Assembly: GCA_030278955.1 (NCBI GenBank)
Contig: JAOANR010000012.1
Coordinates: forward strand, 30,875,491-30,939,490
Length of the DNA stretch: 64,000 nucleotides
Direction of reading: 5' to 3'
Source of the DNA: Hygrophila difformis
Taxonomy: Eukaryota > Streptophyta > Magnoliopsida > Lamiales > Acanthaceae
Every line of letters starts with the position of its first letter. Position 1 is the first letter of the stretch. Shown one piece after another: positions 31,277 to 45,720 of the stretch. Below the pieces are notes generated by a model that searched no databases, was not told the DNA's origin, and saw nothing but the letters and a program-made list of their open reading frames with translations. A program made the position numbers and the translations under genes.

Positions 31277-34200
31277 TGTAACACCCCGGATTTGATAACC
31301 CAGGCCGGGATGTCACCGCCACACCTCCCTAGCAAGACACGATTTCTCCGAGCTTGCCAAAGAGATGCAAGGCTATGGTTTTTCAGAATTTAAATCATTC
31401 AAACAACCCATTATAATATAATTAAAAATAATAGTATCAAAGTTGCAGCGGAATGTAATATTTACATATATAATTGTAATGCAGCGGAAATTTAAATACT
31501 GGGCCAACATGGCCAAAACACGGGTTAAACAGGCCCGTTCATGCAAGTTGTAATTAAATGCCGGAATTTAAAATAGAGTTTTTCCCGAATGTTCCCATGT
31601 ATGCATATGATGATGCATAATCCTCATACTCTGAAAGAAAAAGGGGAAATGTGGTTTGGTCAGCAAAAACGTGCTGAGTAAGTTAACACCTAATATGATC
31701 AAGGGGTTTCAAAGCCTTTATTTAAATTTAATAAAAATATGCTTGTAGGTAATTCACAATTTGAGTTAATCATCCTCTAATAAATAAATGGCATAATTTA
31801 ACACAGGGATTTCACGTGATCCTAATTCAAATTGCATGGTAAAATAATTGCAAGACATAATTTGAAGGTATGACTTAAATAAAGAAAACATTCACGTCTT
31901 AAAAATTCTCCGTTACTTCACGATTAGGTATTTCAGGATTTTCATTCTTTCACTTTTGTTCAATATGATTTTATATGATTTGATCTTGGGGAATCGAACC
32001 CGCAAGAGTTTAAACGTATCCTCGGGAATTGAACCCGTAGCAATTAACACACGTCCTGGGGAATCGAACCCGTAGGGAAACAAACGATCGCCCTTGGGGA
32101 ATCGAACCCGCAAGAACTCAAATACATCCTAGGGAATTGAACCCATAGGAATCAACACACATCCTGGGGAATCGAACCCGCAGGAAAACAAATAATCGCC
32201 CTTGGGGAATCGAACCCGCAAGAACTCAAGTACATCCTAGGGAATTGAATCCATAGGAATCAACACACATCCTGGGGAATCGAACCCGCAGGAAAACAAA
32301 CAATCGCCCTTGGGGAATCGAACCCGCAAGAACTCAAGTACATCCTAGGGAATTGAACCCATAGGAATCAACACACATCCTGGGGAATCGAACCCACAGG
32401 AAAACAAACGCCTTGGGGAATCAAACCCGCAAGGTGAGAACACATTTCGCAAATTTCACAAGTTTCTCAAAATATAACTTTACACAAGTCGCTGTCTTAC
32501 TCCGTAATTATTTAAAAATTCATTTTAAGTCCGAAAATTCTGAAAATTTACCGGTAACTCGAAAACACAGAGACGAACAAGTTTTGTGTTTTACGTTTCT
32601 CGATCCGGGTTAAGGAAACGAGTCAAAAATCAAGTCTTTCCCATAAATAGTATGCTGTCAGGTTTCAGATTCGACGCCATTCAAAGATTTGACTTTTTAA
32701 CATATCAAATGGACTCCAAAAATTCTGAAATTTTATATGCACATATTAGACATAATTATCTACAACTTTCATTTAGATTGCAAGGATCAATTCGGATTTG
32801 AAAATATAGAAACATGCCCATCAAACTCGGACATATTCACAGGCAGATTTCGAAAATGTTTTGTCAAAACAGTTCATATTCGATGCAATTTGAAATAGCA
32901 AACATCGACGGAAATGTCTGAAATTTTTACACAACCTAGATTAATGTGTTGGGATCAAAAGTCTAGTTTTGAGTTTTTCGGTTTGAACTCTCGAAATAGG
33001 GGTTTTGGTCCGATTTCAAATCTATCACAGTTTCAAGTTCGCATCTCAAGGCAGGTTGGTTCTCGGCCATTTTCGGATATCAAAACACAATGAAAAATTA
33101 TGAAAATTTTACACAAACTAGATCTATGTCTTAGGAACGTTTTTCATGTTTTAATTTTTTCCGTTTGAACAGTTTTAAGGGTTTGAAAAATTCGCACAAA
33201 ATTGTTGCGCCGAGGGTTTTTCGTGTTGACAGATTTTAGAGTTATTAAATCCATATGTTTGGTTGCATTTTAAGTCACCCAAAACCAAGTAAGTATTAAC
33301 TTACAGTGGGGATGATGTCTAGGACGTTTTTGGATCGATCGCGGCGCCCACACTTGCTACGAACACGTCCCGATTACTCCGTCTCCTTTCCGTTGGCCCC
33401 GAAACGAAGTCGAAAGTAAAAATCCGTAAGTTAGAATGATGATTGTGATTGTAAACGACAAAGGAACCTAATCTAGCCCTTACCAACAATCCAAAGCCTG
33501 TATCCTTCGATCTACACGCCTCCACGGTCGATTTTTGGTCGCCGGAAATTCGTCGGAAAGTCGTCGGAAGGTAAGGCTTTGTGTTTCCGATTTTTGGGAG
33601 AGATTCTTGGATGGGGAGGGGCTGTTGATGACTGAATATGGGGTGGGAGATCACCCATATTCGACCTAATTGTCTTCCCTTTGTCTGAGATCGGGTTTCC
33701 ATAGTCGGGGAGTCGAAATATGGCAAGAAATCGCCCGAAATCGCATTGATTGCTGCTGCCTGTTTGGTGGCGCGGGGTTGGCGCGGTTTTTAGCCAAAAA
33801 CCGCCCGGAGGGCGCGCCGCCTAGTCTGGGCCGTGCGTCCGGACTGGTCCGTGCGATCCCGTCGGGTCTTTTCTCCTCTCTTTCGGACTTCTATCCTCCT
33901 ACGTTTCCGGGCTCGATTTTTCGGGTCCTTCTCGGATCATAAATTCTTATCTTAAATTTATCTCGACTCAAATGAATTTCAGGTTTGAAATCTTAAGTCC
34001 GTCGGTCTCGGGTTCGTCGGCTTCCAATTCGTCGTCTTTTGACTCCCGTGCAATAACTTGTGTAATTAAATTTCTTCCGACTTCACGGGTTCTTGGAATT
34101 AGAATTATTTTCCTTCTTGAATTTAATTCCAATTATTTTGACTCAATTCATGGAATGTCTTCGGGCTTCCTTTCCCTCTTTTATTCCATTTTGAATTTTG

Positions 34201-34331
34201 AATCTATCGGCGTTTCATTTCCGAGCAATAATTTATTGTGATAAATTATTTTCTTCTTCTCGGAGATATTTCGACATTGATCGGAATAAATTTTATTCCT
34301 TTGGACGTTGATAAAAATCTGGGGTATTACA
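31277..34331 (-). repeat. LTR3 (5' LTR of unit 2)
   Basis: 3055 bp, ending CA at 34331 and followed by the GTTAA target duplication. It has private changes, including four extra bases (CGGAATAAATTTTATT) near its right end. Confidence 0.95.
31986..32432 (-). repeat. 36/108-bp T-arm / B-box-like minisatellite, LTR3
   Basis: Same array as in LTR1 and LTR2. Repeat number is unchanged in all three copies. Confidence 0.92.
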
Positions 34332-34480
34332 GTTAATTATGGGAATGGTAAAAGATCATGAAATCTCTATCAGATCATCAAAGATGGGTGGTTAGATAGG
34401 TTGCCCCTACATCATGAAATCTCGCCATACTTTCTACGACATTCCCCTTTTCTTGCAAAATCTAACCTAGAGTATATGAT
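34332..34480 (+). pseudogene. Possible LINE ORF2 fragment cut by the array
   Basis: With the array and one GTTAA removed, the plus strand reads GIYVNYGNGKRS, a stop, then IIKDGWLDRLPLHHEISPYF. This resembles the segment ahead of zf-RVT in plant LINE ORF2 (GNGKSIxIWxDxWL). The match is weak and holds stop codons. Confidence 0.35.
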
Positions 34481-36995
<2,515 letters not shown>

Positions 36996-37559
36996 GCTTT
37001 AACAAATCATTTACTAGATTCGGCACTATATTTTCTTTTCCTGGTGCACCTCTTTCTTTAAGACTGAGTATGTTTTGAGCACTGGAATCAGATTGTCCAA
37101 CGACTATAGAATGGTCCTTCCTTGGTCTGCCTCTTTTTCTAAACGACATATCCATCAATACATTTCTAGATATATCATTAGAAGTATTATGCATCTCTTT
37201 AGGGATGTTTACACTTTGATTCACAAAAGGAGCTTGTTTGACAACATGATTGAACTTTTTGGGTGGTCCACTCTTTCTTAGCGATATATCAACAGATGAC
37301 GCCGTAGAATGACTGAATACCTTTTTTGATCTTTCTCTCTTTATTGGCAATTGATTTTCTGTTGTATCATCATTTTGGTCCATCATCGGTCTTCCACTTT
37401 TTCTGAGCGATATATCTACCAATACATTTTGTGGTATATCATTAGGAGTATTATCCGTATTTTTAACGCTGCTTACACTTGAAACCACAACATTGTCCAT
37501 TAGTGGGCTTCCTCTCTTACCTGGTTGGTGTTTTGTCATCAGATTTATCCTATCTGCTA

Positions 37560-38556
37560 TGTGATGATGTGAGAACCATTGTCTACATTGATATATTAAC
37601 CAAACAAAGCAACAATTGTGAGCTTAATTATTAGTAAAAGAACAATCCAATGGACACAAAAATAATTAAGAAACAATAAATATAATCGTCATTACACCTT
37701 CAAAGGGCAATGGAAGAGGAGATGTGGTCACAAACTGGAAACAGGTTGTAATTTCAAATTTCATTTATTTGCCACGGATAATGAAATAAATCGATCAAGA
37801 ACATCTGCATAACTGTACTTTTTACCTACTATAATTTAGTTTTTTTTTTTTTATTTGTTTGATATTCTCATGAATGATTTTGCTTGGGCATATGTTCCGA
37901 TAGAAGGTTAAATAGATAAAATAGGCAGCTTGGAACTTTCGTGTCAACTGTATTTCCCTACAAAGATGAAGACACTACTCTTGAATGCGTATGCTTTATG
38001 TATTTAGTTCAATTATCATTAAAAAAATAAATGGAGTAAATATATGGAATTATTTTTGAAATATGATCACCAAGTTGCAAGATGCTTTGTGCTTACCTAC
38101 CATAATTTAGTGTTTTTCTTTGTTTGATATTCTCATGAATCAGATTTGTAAATAATTATCACCACATAAAGATTTCACATGTGCGGGTTATAAAAAGTTT
38201 CACATGTAAGTGGCCGAAACAAAAATTTGCAAAAACACATTAAATTAGATATCGACATCCTTTTTCTAGGGAAACATCAGTGAATGTTGGATATGATGGG
38301 ATATCCTGTTTTCCTAAACGGTGGGCTACAGATATAGTAACAAATTTACATCAACATAAATTTGCGTGAAGTTTTGAAAATAATAAAAATAATCAGCATT
38401 GCTTTAAAAAGCAACAACACGAATGTGGCACTGTTAAGAAAATGTCCAGTCTTAAAGGTTTGTCTTATTGCAAAAGTACCTAGGATTTATTATATAGATT
38501 ATGGAAATAAAAAACATTTTGAGACCATATACATCTTTCTTTTTTCAACATTACAT
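37560..38556. other. AT-rich interval with a short direct repeat
   Basis: The block CCTACTATAATTTAG...TTTGATATTCTCATGAAT at about 37826-37876 recurs in diverged form at about 38096-38139. Nothing else was recognised. Confidence 0.5.
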
Positions 38557-38559
38557 TAA

Positions 38560-39279
38560 GGGGGCGTTTGGTTCGGGGGATCCAAGATTCCCAGTGGGAA
38601 TCTTAGCTAAGGAATGTGATATGCCTGCGTTTGGTTCGTGACATCTTTCACCTAGGAATGTCACATTCCCACCTCGGTGGGAATGTTAGGGGTTTTGGGT
38701 GGGAATGTGATTCCCACCCAAGAGGCAGGTAATCTTAGATTACCACCTCAATTTTTTCTATTTTGATACTATTTGTCTTTTATACCCTTACTTTTTATAC
38801 TTCTTTTTATTTGATAAATTTAGATATTTGTATTTAAAAAATGATAAATATATGGAATTTAATTTTAAAAATCAATTGAAATTTTGTAAAATATTCAAAC
38901 ATATTTTAAAATAACATATTTGCTTAAAATTTATTTATCTTCTATATACAAAATAAAAATAATAAGAATTTTGTTACATTAAATTACTAATTATCATACA
39001 ATAAATTATATATACAAAATTTTCTATATTTTTAGAAATAAATTGGTTTAAATATTATCAATATTTTGTAGCAAAATGACATATTTATAAATTAAAATTG
39101 AAGGACATTATAGTAAATTAATTAGAAATGGAAATCTGAGATTCTCAATCTAACAAAACGCAATAATCTTAAAACACAAAAAATTAAGATTCCCGGTCAT
39201 CTCATATTCCCAGTAATCTTACATTCCCAGCAATCACATTCCCACTGGTAATCTAAGATCCCTTCAACCAAACGCACCG
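38560..39279. mobile_element. 720-bp Harbinger/PIF-like MITE
   Basis: The ends are inverted repeats of about 42 bp. The left end starts GGGGGCGTTTGGTTCGGGGG. The reverse complement of the right end starts CGGTGCGTTTGGTTGAAGGG. Both reach AGTGGGAAT. TAA flanks both sides (38557-38559 and 39280-39282), the 3-bp duplication typical of PIF/Harbinger elements. The inside is AT-rich and non-coding, with a further GCGTTTGGTTCGTGACATC copy near 38628. Confidence 0.88.
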
Positions 39280-39282
39280 TAA

Positions 39283-40816
39283 AGGCATAAGAAGACCATT
39301 ATACATATAATAATAGATGTTGCTTCTACTTAGGTTTAGAAACGAACACATCACTCTAATTCGTTCAGCCGTTGAGTCTTATACATCAAGCTCCTTGATT
39401 TTCAAGTAGATAGCAATAAATAATTTAACTACAACTCATCTCCTTTCATAAAAACTCCTATACTTTTTGCCTATAATTTCATAAACTCCTATATGTCTTT
39501 TTATCATTTTTCCTTTGCCTTCAATGGTGTCTTAAACCCAAGTAAATCCACAGTGCCATACACATACAAACATGACTTTTTCCTCTTTCCAAATTCTAAA
39601 TTGAACAATTATTTAGTCTATTATGGAACCCTACAATCTTGGAAAACATGTATTTAGGAAATGCAGCAAGCACCATCATCCAATTCTTGAACCATACACA
39701 ATCTTGGAAATAATGTATATTTCCAAGTTAGGAAATCCAGCAAGCACAATTATCCAATTCTTGAATCCTACAATCTTATGCATCATGCACAACATAATTA
39801 GTGCATATATAAAAAGTGGTAATTATTGCACAAGATTAATTATGAATTTGTGGAATTTCTGTGAATTTAAGATTGAATGTTGAACAGGTTTTTAGGAGTC
39901 CATGTTTCTGAGCAAGTACTCTCAGGTATGAGAAGTCGTGATTGTAATTAAAGTCACAACAGTTTCCAGTGCCTCACAATGATCAAATATGGAAAAAATT
40001 TCCATATTGAGAAATTGAGAAAAATGTTCTTTTAGCCAGTTTCGTTCGTATATGGTGCCTCAATTAGTCAGTTTTCTAATATACCCTATTAGGTTAATTA
40101 TATGATTATAAAGTGGAGTTCAGTAATCATTCATAACTGGTTCACTTCATTGAGTAGTTTTTTTTGTGGGAAAGGTGATTGTCAGCAGACAATAACAACA
40201 GGAGCCAAGCAAGGCAATTAGACAAATGTATCATGCATAAATCATGTAGGCATACTCTTCAACGTTGAAAGTATAGTATAATGTCAGGTTTTCGGTGACT
40301 AAATGGTTGAGGAATAAAATTCAAGATACTACATGGTGGTTGGATGCTCCACATTCAAACAACAATCAGATTTAACCTTAATCAATTCAAAGTTATATTG
40401 CTCTGCTCCAACATGATATCACCCAATGTTTACATCTAATGAATAGAAAAACAAACTTAAAATACCAGGGAACAAATCTCTTTATGGAAAAAATCATGAA
40501 ACTTTAAAAAAGCATTTTATCGAACATCTTGGAGGCATATATTGAGCAACATGAAATTGATACCATGACCAGGTTAAAAGCATGTGGTGCCCCTATTCCA
40601 AATGATATTGGGATTTAGCAAAGGGAATTAGCAAAATTTTTGATAGGATGTGAAACTCCGAGCTTAGAGGTAGAAAACCACGGATGCCACGCCCAATTGT
40701 AAATAATATGAATTGTATAGTATAGCAAATCAACAGACTTAAAATCATAATCATGAAACAGAGAATATGTTTGGCTCATGAGTTAGTCCAATGCAAAGAT
40801 ATTGAACGGGTACTAC
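39283..40816. other. AT-rich interval with a local duplication
   Basis: A block of about 65 bp around CAGCAAGCACCATCATCCAA (39650-39710) repeats in diverged form at 39710-39775. No gene or element end was recognised in the rest. Confidence 0.45.
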
Positions 40817-40825
40817 ATTGTTGAA

Positions 40826-41838
40826 GGGGAAAAAGATTTATTTATTCTTTTTCTTTCCAAAAAATTTAAATCGCTCCGTTAGTAATTTTTTGCCCCATAT
40901 ATAGTCCTCTACGTTTGTTAGTTTTTTTCAATTCGGTCCGAATTACGAATTAGCCCGAGGTTGTTGTTGTGGCTGAAGTAAATCACATTTAACATCAAAC
41001 GTGGCCAATCTGGAGTCTCCACACATAACACACCAGTTTAATAAATATTTGATGGCTACCATAACACATCACTACTCTAAAAAAATGCCTCTAGCGGGTC
41101 AATCGAACACTTCTTCACTAGGATGACGGACGTAGTCTCTACTTGGTTCGCATTGAGCCCTTATTGAGGTTACCCAACCCACAAAGAAACACCATCCATT
41201 CATTTGCACACATTATATATCACAATTGGTTTTCATTTTCTTGAGAAACAAAAAAAACCACCGAAACCTAAAAGAAGATCCATTGCGGTAGCTGTTGACG
41301 GGAACTCCGATGGCATCCAACGAAGGCACTGCCCAATCCGATGCGAGAATGGGCTTCGCACAGAGCAGGGAGTCGTCTGACCTACATTTATCAAGAAAAC
41401 CAATTTCTTGTTGTGGTGAAAGGGCTGAGATAAGGGTTGTTGAGTCTATCCGGAATGGAAAATGAATGCAAGCTTTGTTATTGTTGTGAATGGTTGCTAT
41501 TTCTTTATGAGTTGGGTAACCCCAATGAAGGCTCAATGCGAACCAAGTAGAGACTATGTCCGTCATCTCATAAGGGTTCAACTGACCCGGTAGAGGCATT
41601 TTTTAGAGTAGTGATGTGTTAGCCTTCAAACATTTATTAAACTGGTGTGTTATGTGTGAAGATTCCAAATTAGTCACGGTGGATGTAAAATATGATTACT
41701 ACGGCCACGTCAGCGTACTTAGGAGTGAATTGAAAAAAATTAGCAAACGTAGAGGATTATATGGGACAAAAAAATTACTAATGGATTGATTTGAATTTTC
41801 TGAAAAGAAAAAGGACTAAAAAAATTATTTTTTTTCCC
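40826..41838. mobile_element. Mutator-like element with long inverted repeats, possible Pack-MULE
   Basis: Inverted repeats of about 365 bp (40826-41190 and 41503-41838) flank a central segment of about 310 bp. Nine bases flank the element: ATTGTTGAA at 40817-40825 and ATTGCTGAA at 41839-41847, with one mismatch; nine bases is the Mutator duplication size. The termini are GGGGAAAAAG and, reversed, GGGAAAAAAAA. No transposase is encoded. The centre is less AT-rich and open on the minus strand, which suggests captured gene sequence. Confidence 0.85.
41213..41599 (-). CDS. 128-codon frame in the Mutator-like element
   Basis: The frame starts within one inverted repeat (MPLPGQLNPYE) and runs through the centre (FPFRIDSTTLISALSPQQE, then CRSDDSLLCAKPILASDW). 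The central part has ordinary protein composition, but I recognise no family. It may be an exon fragment of a host gene joined to repeat-derived codons. Confidence 0.4.
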   Translation of the reverse strand: MPLPGQLNPYEMTDIVSTWFALSLHWGYPTHKEIATIHNNNKACIHFPFRIDSTTLISALSPQQEIGFLDKCRSDDSLLCAKPILASDWAVPSLDAIGVPVNSYRNGSSFRFRWFFLFLKKMKTNCDI

Positions 41839-41847
41839 ATTGCTGAA

Positions 41848-42502
41848 CAAATAGAACAAATACAGAGATTAAAGTCCAATTCAGAATTAGAGATTATAGT
41901 CTAAAAAATGCAGGAATCGAAGGCTGACGATTCGAAAAAATGGTAATACTAATACCTCAATTCACAAAAGCTGCGCACACTAATAGAGCATGCTGAATTG
42001 ACAGTTTCTATAGGTGTATAATGGTGCGGGAATTGGAGATTGGTATTAGGGCACAAATCTGATTAATCGGAAGGAGGGAATTGGAGAATTAGATTAGAAG
42101 AAGGAAGGTAACGTTGGAGGAAGGGAATTAGAGATTAAGAATTAGGGTTCAATCAGGATGATTTTTTTATTTTATTTTTTTGTGACAATTAGAATTAGTA
42201 TGATTTTGAATTAATGTATAATGATTTTTCTTCTTTCTTGATTGCATGGCATTAATCAGCGATTATGTGTGAACTTAGTATGTCCACGTGTTTTAATAAG
42301 AGCCGTATAATGATGAATTATCCCTTTAAGAATGATGAATTAAAATTAATAAGGCAATAAAATCTGCACAAATCAAAATGTATTCACGATTTATTATTAT
42401 ATAAATATAGATAGATGGATTGGGGACCCAATTTTTTCCAACTTAACATTTCAAAGCATAAAAGCTAATTTAGAAAAACTGTATCAAAATAAATTTACTT
42501 AA
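41848..42502. other. AT-rich interval between elements
   Basis: No supported feature. GGAAGGAGGGAATTGGAGAATTAG-like purine-rich sequence occurs near 42070-42130. Confidence 0.35.
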
Positions 42503-42513
42503 CTAGCAAGTAA

Positions 42514-42532
42514 CCCGTCGAGACTCGACGGG
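42514..42532 (-). other. Helitron 3' terminal hairpin
   Basis: CCCGTCGAG-A-CTCGACGGG is a perfect palindromic stem just inside the CTAG terminus. A hairpin in this position is part of the Helitron 3' end signal. Confidence 0.85.
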
Positions 42533-43672
42533 CATATTTATTTATTTTATATAATATTTATATTTATATTATATAAATTAATAATAAATTGTATTTTGAG
42601 TAATGAAAAATATGTAATGATTTTATATAGATTTGAAACAGGAGTATATGATAATATAATTCAATTATTTTTAAAACTAACAAATAAATTATATTATACC
42701 ATCTTCTTTAGCGTCTGTGGCTTGTCCGGTACAAACCTAACATATCAATAAAAATAATTATTAAAATAATATTTTTATTAATTTGAAATTTAAATTAAAA
42801 TAAAATAAAATTTAAATATAAGTATTAAGCATAATATGAAAAATTCCCCTGCAATTTGCTGAAAATTTCATTGTTGAAAATCTGAAAATTTCATTGTTGA
42901 AAATCTTATTGGTAAAGCTACTATAACAGTACTATCCTTAAAAATGTTTGTATTATAAGTGGTGCAGTTTATATTTGTATATGTACTATAAAAAAAATTG
43001 TCGTTATAGGATCACCCGTAGAGTTTATAAGAATATCGCCTGGAAATGTCACAACTGATTGCACATCTCCAAATTCAATAACAGCTTTACCATCACCTAC
43101 ATCAATTATTAATTTTATAAAATTTTTGTCATATATAAATTTCATTGTAAATATTTCTTGTGTTATGTTGAGTTAATCATTCTTAATTTTATGTTAATAC
43201 TTTAAGTCATATATTGCTAGTGACACGAAATATTTCAACATAACTGTTAATGGATAAAAATTTATTTTGGAAGATAAAGTTAAACATTCTTTAAATATTG
43301 ACATTGACTTTTGTTTATAATCATAGCAAAACAAACCGCGAGTGAGAATTTTCTCATTTGAAATCGTATGGGGAATTTGATTAAATCAGATAGGCTCATA
43401 TTTATTCTACCAATCAAGAATTTTCTATTTTCATGGTTTCTCGAAAATTAATTTAACCTCAATTATATGGCTCTGCATCTTAGTTACGATTAACCTACTT
43501 ACATTGCATAATTTATTTAATGGATCTATATTACTAAGATGCATGACTATGCAACCCTCATTCAACTATATTTTTCGGTAATCCAGAACAATTGATTGTG
43601 TATAGATATTCCAGTGAAAATAATTCATTGGCTTTACTTATACTTTCATCATCTTGATAAATATTGTTAGAA

Positions 43673-43675
<3 letters not shown>

Positions 43676-43708
<33 letters not shown>
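43676..43708. repeat. (TA)n microsatellite
   Basis: About sixteen TA units inside the non-autonomous Helitron. Confidence 0.95.
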
Positions 43709-43711
<3 letters not shown>

Positions 43712-43743
43712 TTTCATTAGTAGATATATGTTCCATGATATAA

Positions 43744-44022
43744 TCATTGATCGTAAGAGAAATCATTGGTATGGGTTAGTATAATATAATCTTTAAAAAT
43801 ATCTGGATTTGAAATGGTGCAGTTCATATTTGCATCAGTACTCTGAACAAATACCGCTATATGATCTTCCGTATATTTTATAAAATTATCATTTGGAAAT
43901 GTCACATCTAATTGTACATCTCCAAGATCAATACCAGCTTTACCAATTACCATCACGTATATGAAATATTCATTGTGCAAATGAGTTTTTTTTTTTTTAA
44001 AAAAATAGTCATAGTAAAACAA
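43744..44022 (-). pseudogene. Helitron-internal frame, one of two related copies
   Basis: The minus-strand frame gives VIGKAGIDLGDVQLDVTFPN followed by IAVFVQSTDANMNC. A second, broken copy near 42985-43135 reads VGDGKAVIEFGDVQSVVTFP then GDILINSTGDP. Shared text (GKA-I--GDVQ--VTFP-D) shows they descend from one coding exon. I do not recognise the family. Downstream non-coding blocks (about 43330-43440 and 44008-44120) are duplicated in the same order. Confidence 0.5.
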
Positions 44023-45119
44023 CTGTGAGATGTGAATTTTTTTCCTCTGAAATCAAATGGAGAATTTGGTTAATTCAAACTGCCTCAAAATTATTCTACC
44101 AATTAAGAATTTTTATCCTAAATAATGAGTTTGTTTTATTCAGAAGAGAGGTTAAATAATTTCATGGAGTAAGTTTTTTGCAGGTAGAATTTTCGTCACA
44201 ATCTAGTTGAATACTAAATTTAGAATATCCAGTCCACTGGATACTATTCCTATGGATGCTACAGGCAGAACCATATCACATCTTCCACGAAGGGCTATAC
44301 ATAACTTTTCTAGATAAATTATTGATAAATATTTTATCATTTCCACCACGTAAAGAAAAAATATCAAACATCATCACTATCAACTAATACATTATTTTAT
44401 TATAAACATTATTACGTTCATCAGTCAAGAAAGATAATAGCTTAGCATGACCCGCCTTTATATCTTCCTTATTATAATATGTATGTTTCAGTATCAATAA
44501 ATTATATGTTTCAGACATTAAGTATCGGCATTCCTGAGAAAATTTTCAAACTTATATAATTTGCAGCAGTTAGCCTTTCAATTCCTAATAAAGCTGTATT
44601 TATATTTGTTATTCCGTAAATTACAAATCTATTAAAATATAAACTAATGAATTATTTATTAAAAAATAGATTAAAAAAATAAAATTTTTCTTTATTTACA
44701 GATGGATCTATTCGCACTCACAAAACTCTTTATACATCAGATTCTTTTATTTATAATATACTTTATGAAAATAATTAATTTACTTTAAACTAATTATCCA
44801 AAGAATATGAATCACATTTCTCTTAATAATTATACTTGTTTTGAATTATTTTTAGAGATAATAGTTTTTTAGGCCATCAGAATGATCAATTTTCAGATTT
44901 TAGCTATTAATTTTTTATTTACAATTTTGGGCCACTATAAGGCCGTCGGACCCACAAATAGGGCCAAAGCGGACCACATGTTGTTCAAATCGCCTCATTA
45001 TGGTCCAAAAAATGGAAATCACATCCCTCTTGTAGCCTATTTAAGTTTTTTATTTTATTATTTTTATGTAACTAAAATAAATAATATTAATTCCATCCCA
45101 TGATTTATGTCTTGCTTTT

Positions 45120-45720
45120 CTTTTTTGACATTTCGAAAAAAAAATAACCAGTTAATAACAATGTGTCAAACTATATCTTGATTCCATATAAATTAAAAAT
45201 TCCATATCTTTTTAAAACTGAAAATTATGTGAATAAAACAATGCAAAATCTAAAATAAATATATAAATAAATAATGCAAAAATCTAAAATAATAATACAA
45301 TGCTAAAGTCTAAAATAAATAAATAAATAAACACAAAATTAAAATTTGAATCTTTTAAAAGCTAAAAATTGTAGGAATTTCATATAAGTTAAAAATTTTA
45401 TATCTTTTAAAAATTGAAAATTGTGTAAAAATAAAAATTGTTGGAATAAAAAGTGCAAAAATCAAATATAAATAAATAAAAAACCAAAATCTAATATAAA
45501 TAAATGCAAATATAAAAAATTTCAAATTTCAAATCTTTTAAAATTGGTAATTATGGGAATTCCATATAAATTGAAAATTTCATATCTTTTTAAAAATGGA
45601 AATTAGGATTTTCATATCCAAATCAATAAATATTTTGACATAAATAAATAGTAAATAAATAACAAATACAAAAATCTAAATTTAATTAATAGAAAATGCA
45701 AAAATCTAAGAAAATTGGAA
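45120..45720. repeat. Degenerate AT-rich tandem repeat
   Basis: Blocks such as CATATCTTTTTAAAACTGAAAA, ATGCAAAAATCTAAAAT and ATAAATAAATAAA recur at irregular spacing across 600 bp near the Helitron 5' end. Confidence 0.7.

Larger units (their letters stand above)
20985..34331 (-). mobile_element. Gag-only Gypsy element expanded to LTR-int-LTR-int-LTR
   Basis: Three LTRs of about 3.05 kb (20985-24036, 26131-29181, 31277-34331) alternate with two internal regions of about 2.09 kb, with an exact 5146-bp spacing. All LTRs run TGTAACACC to GTATTACA on the plus strand. The whole array, and no single unit, is flanked by the 5-bp duplication GTTAA (20980-20984 and 34332-34336). This means one insertion was later expanded in place. 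Each internal region carries only gag, with no protease, reverse transcriptase or integrase, so the element depends on enzymes from another source. Confidence 0.96.
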
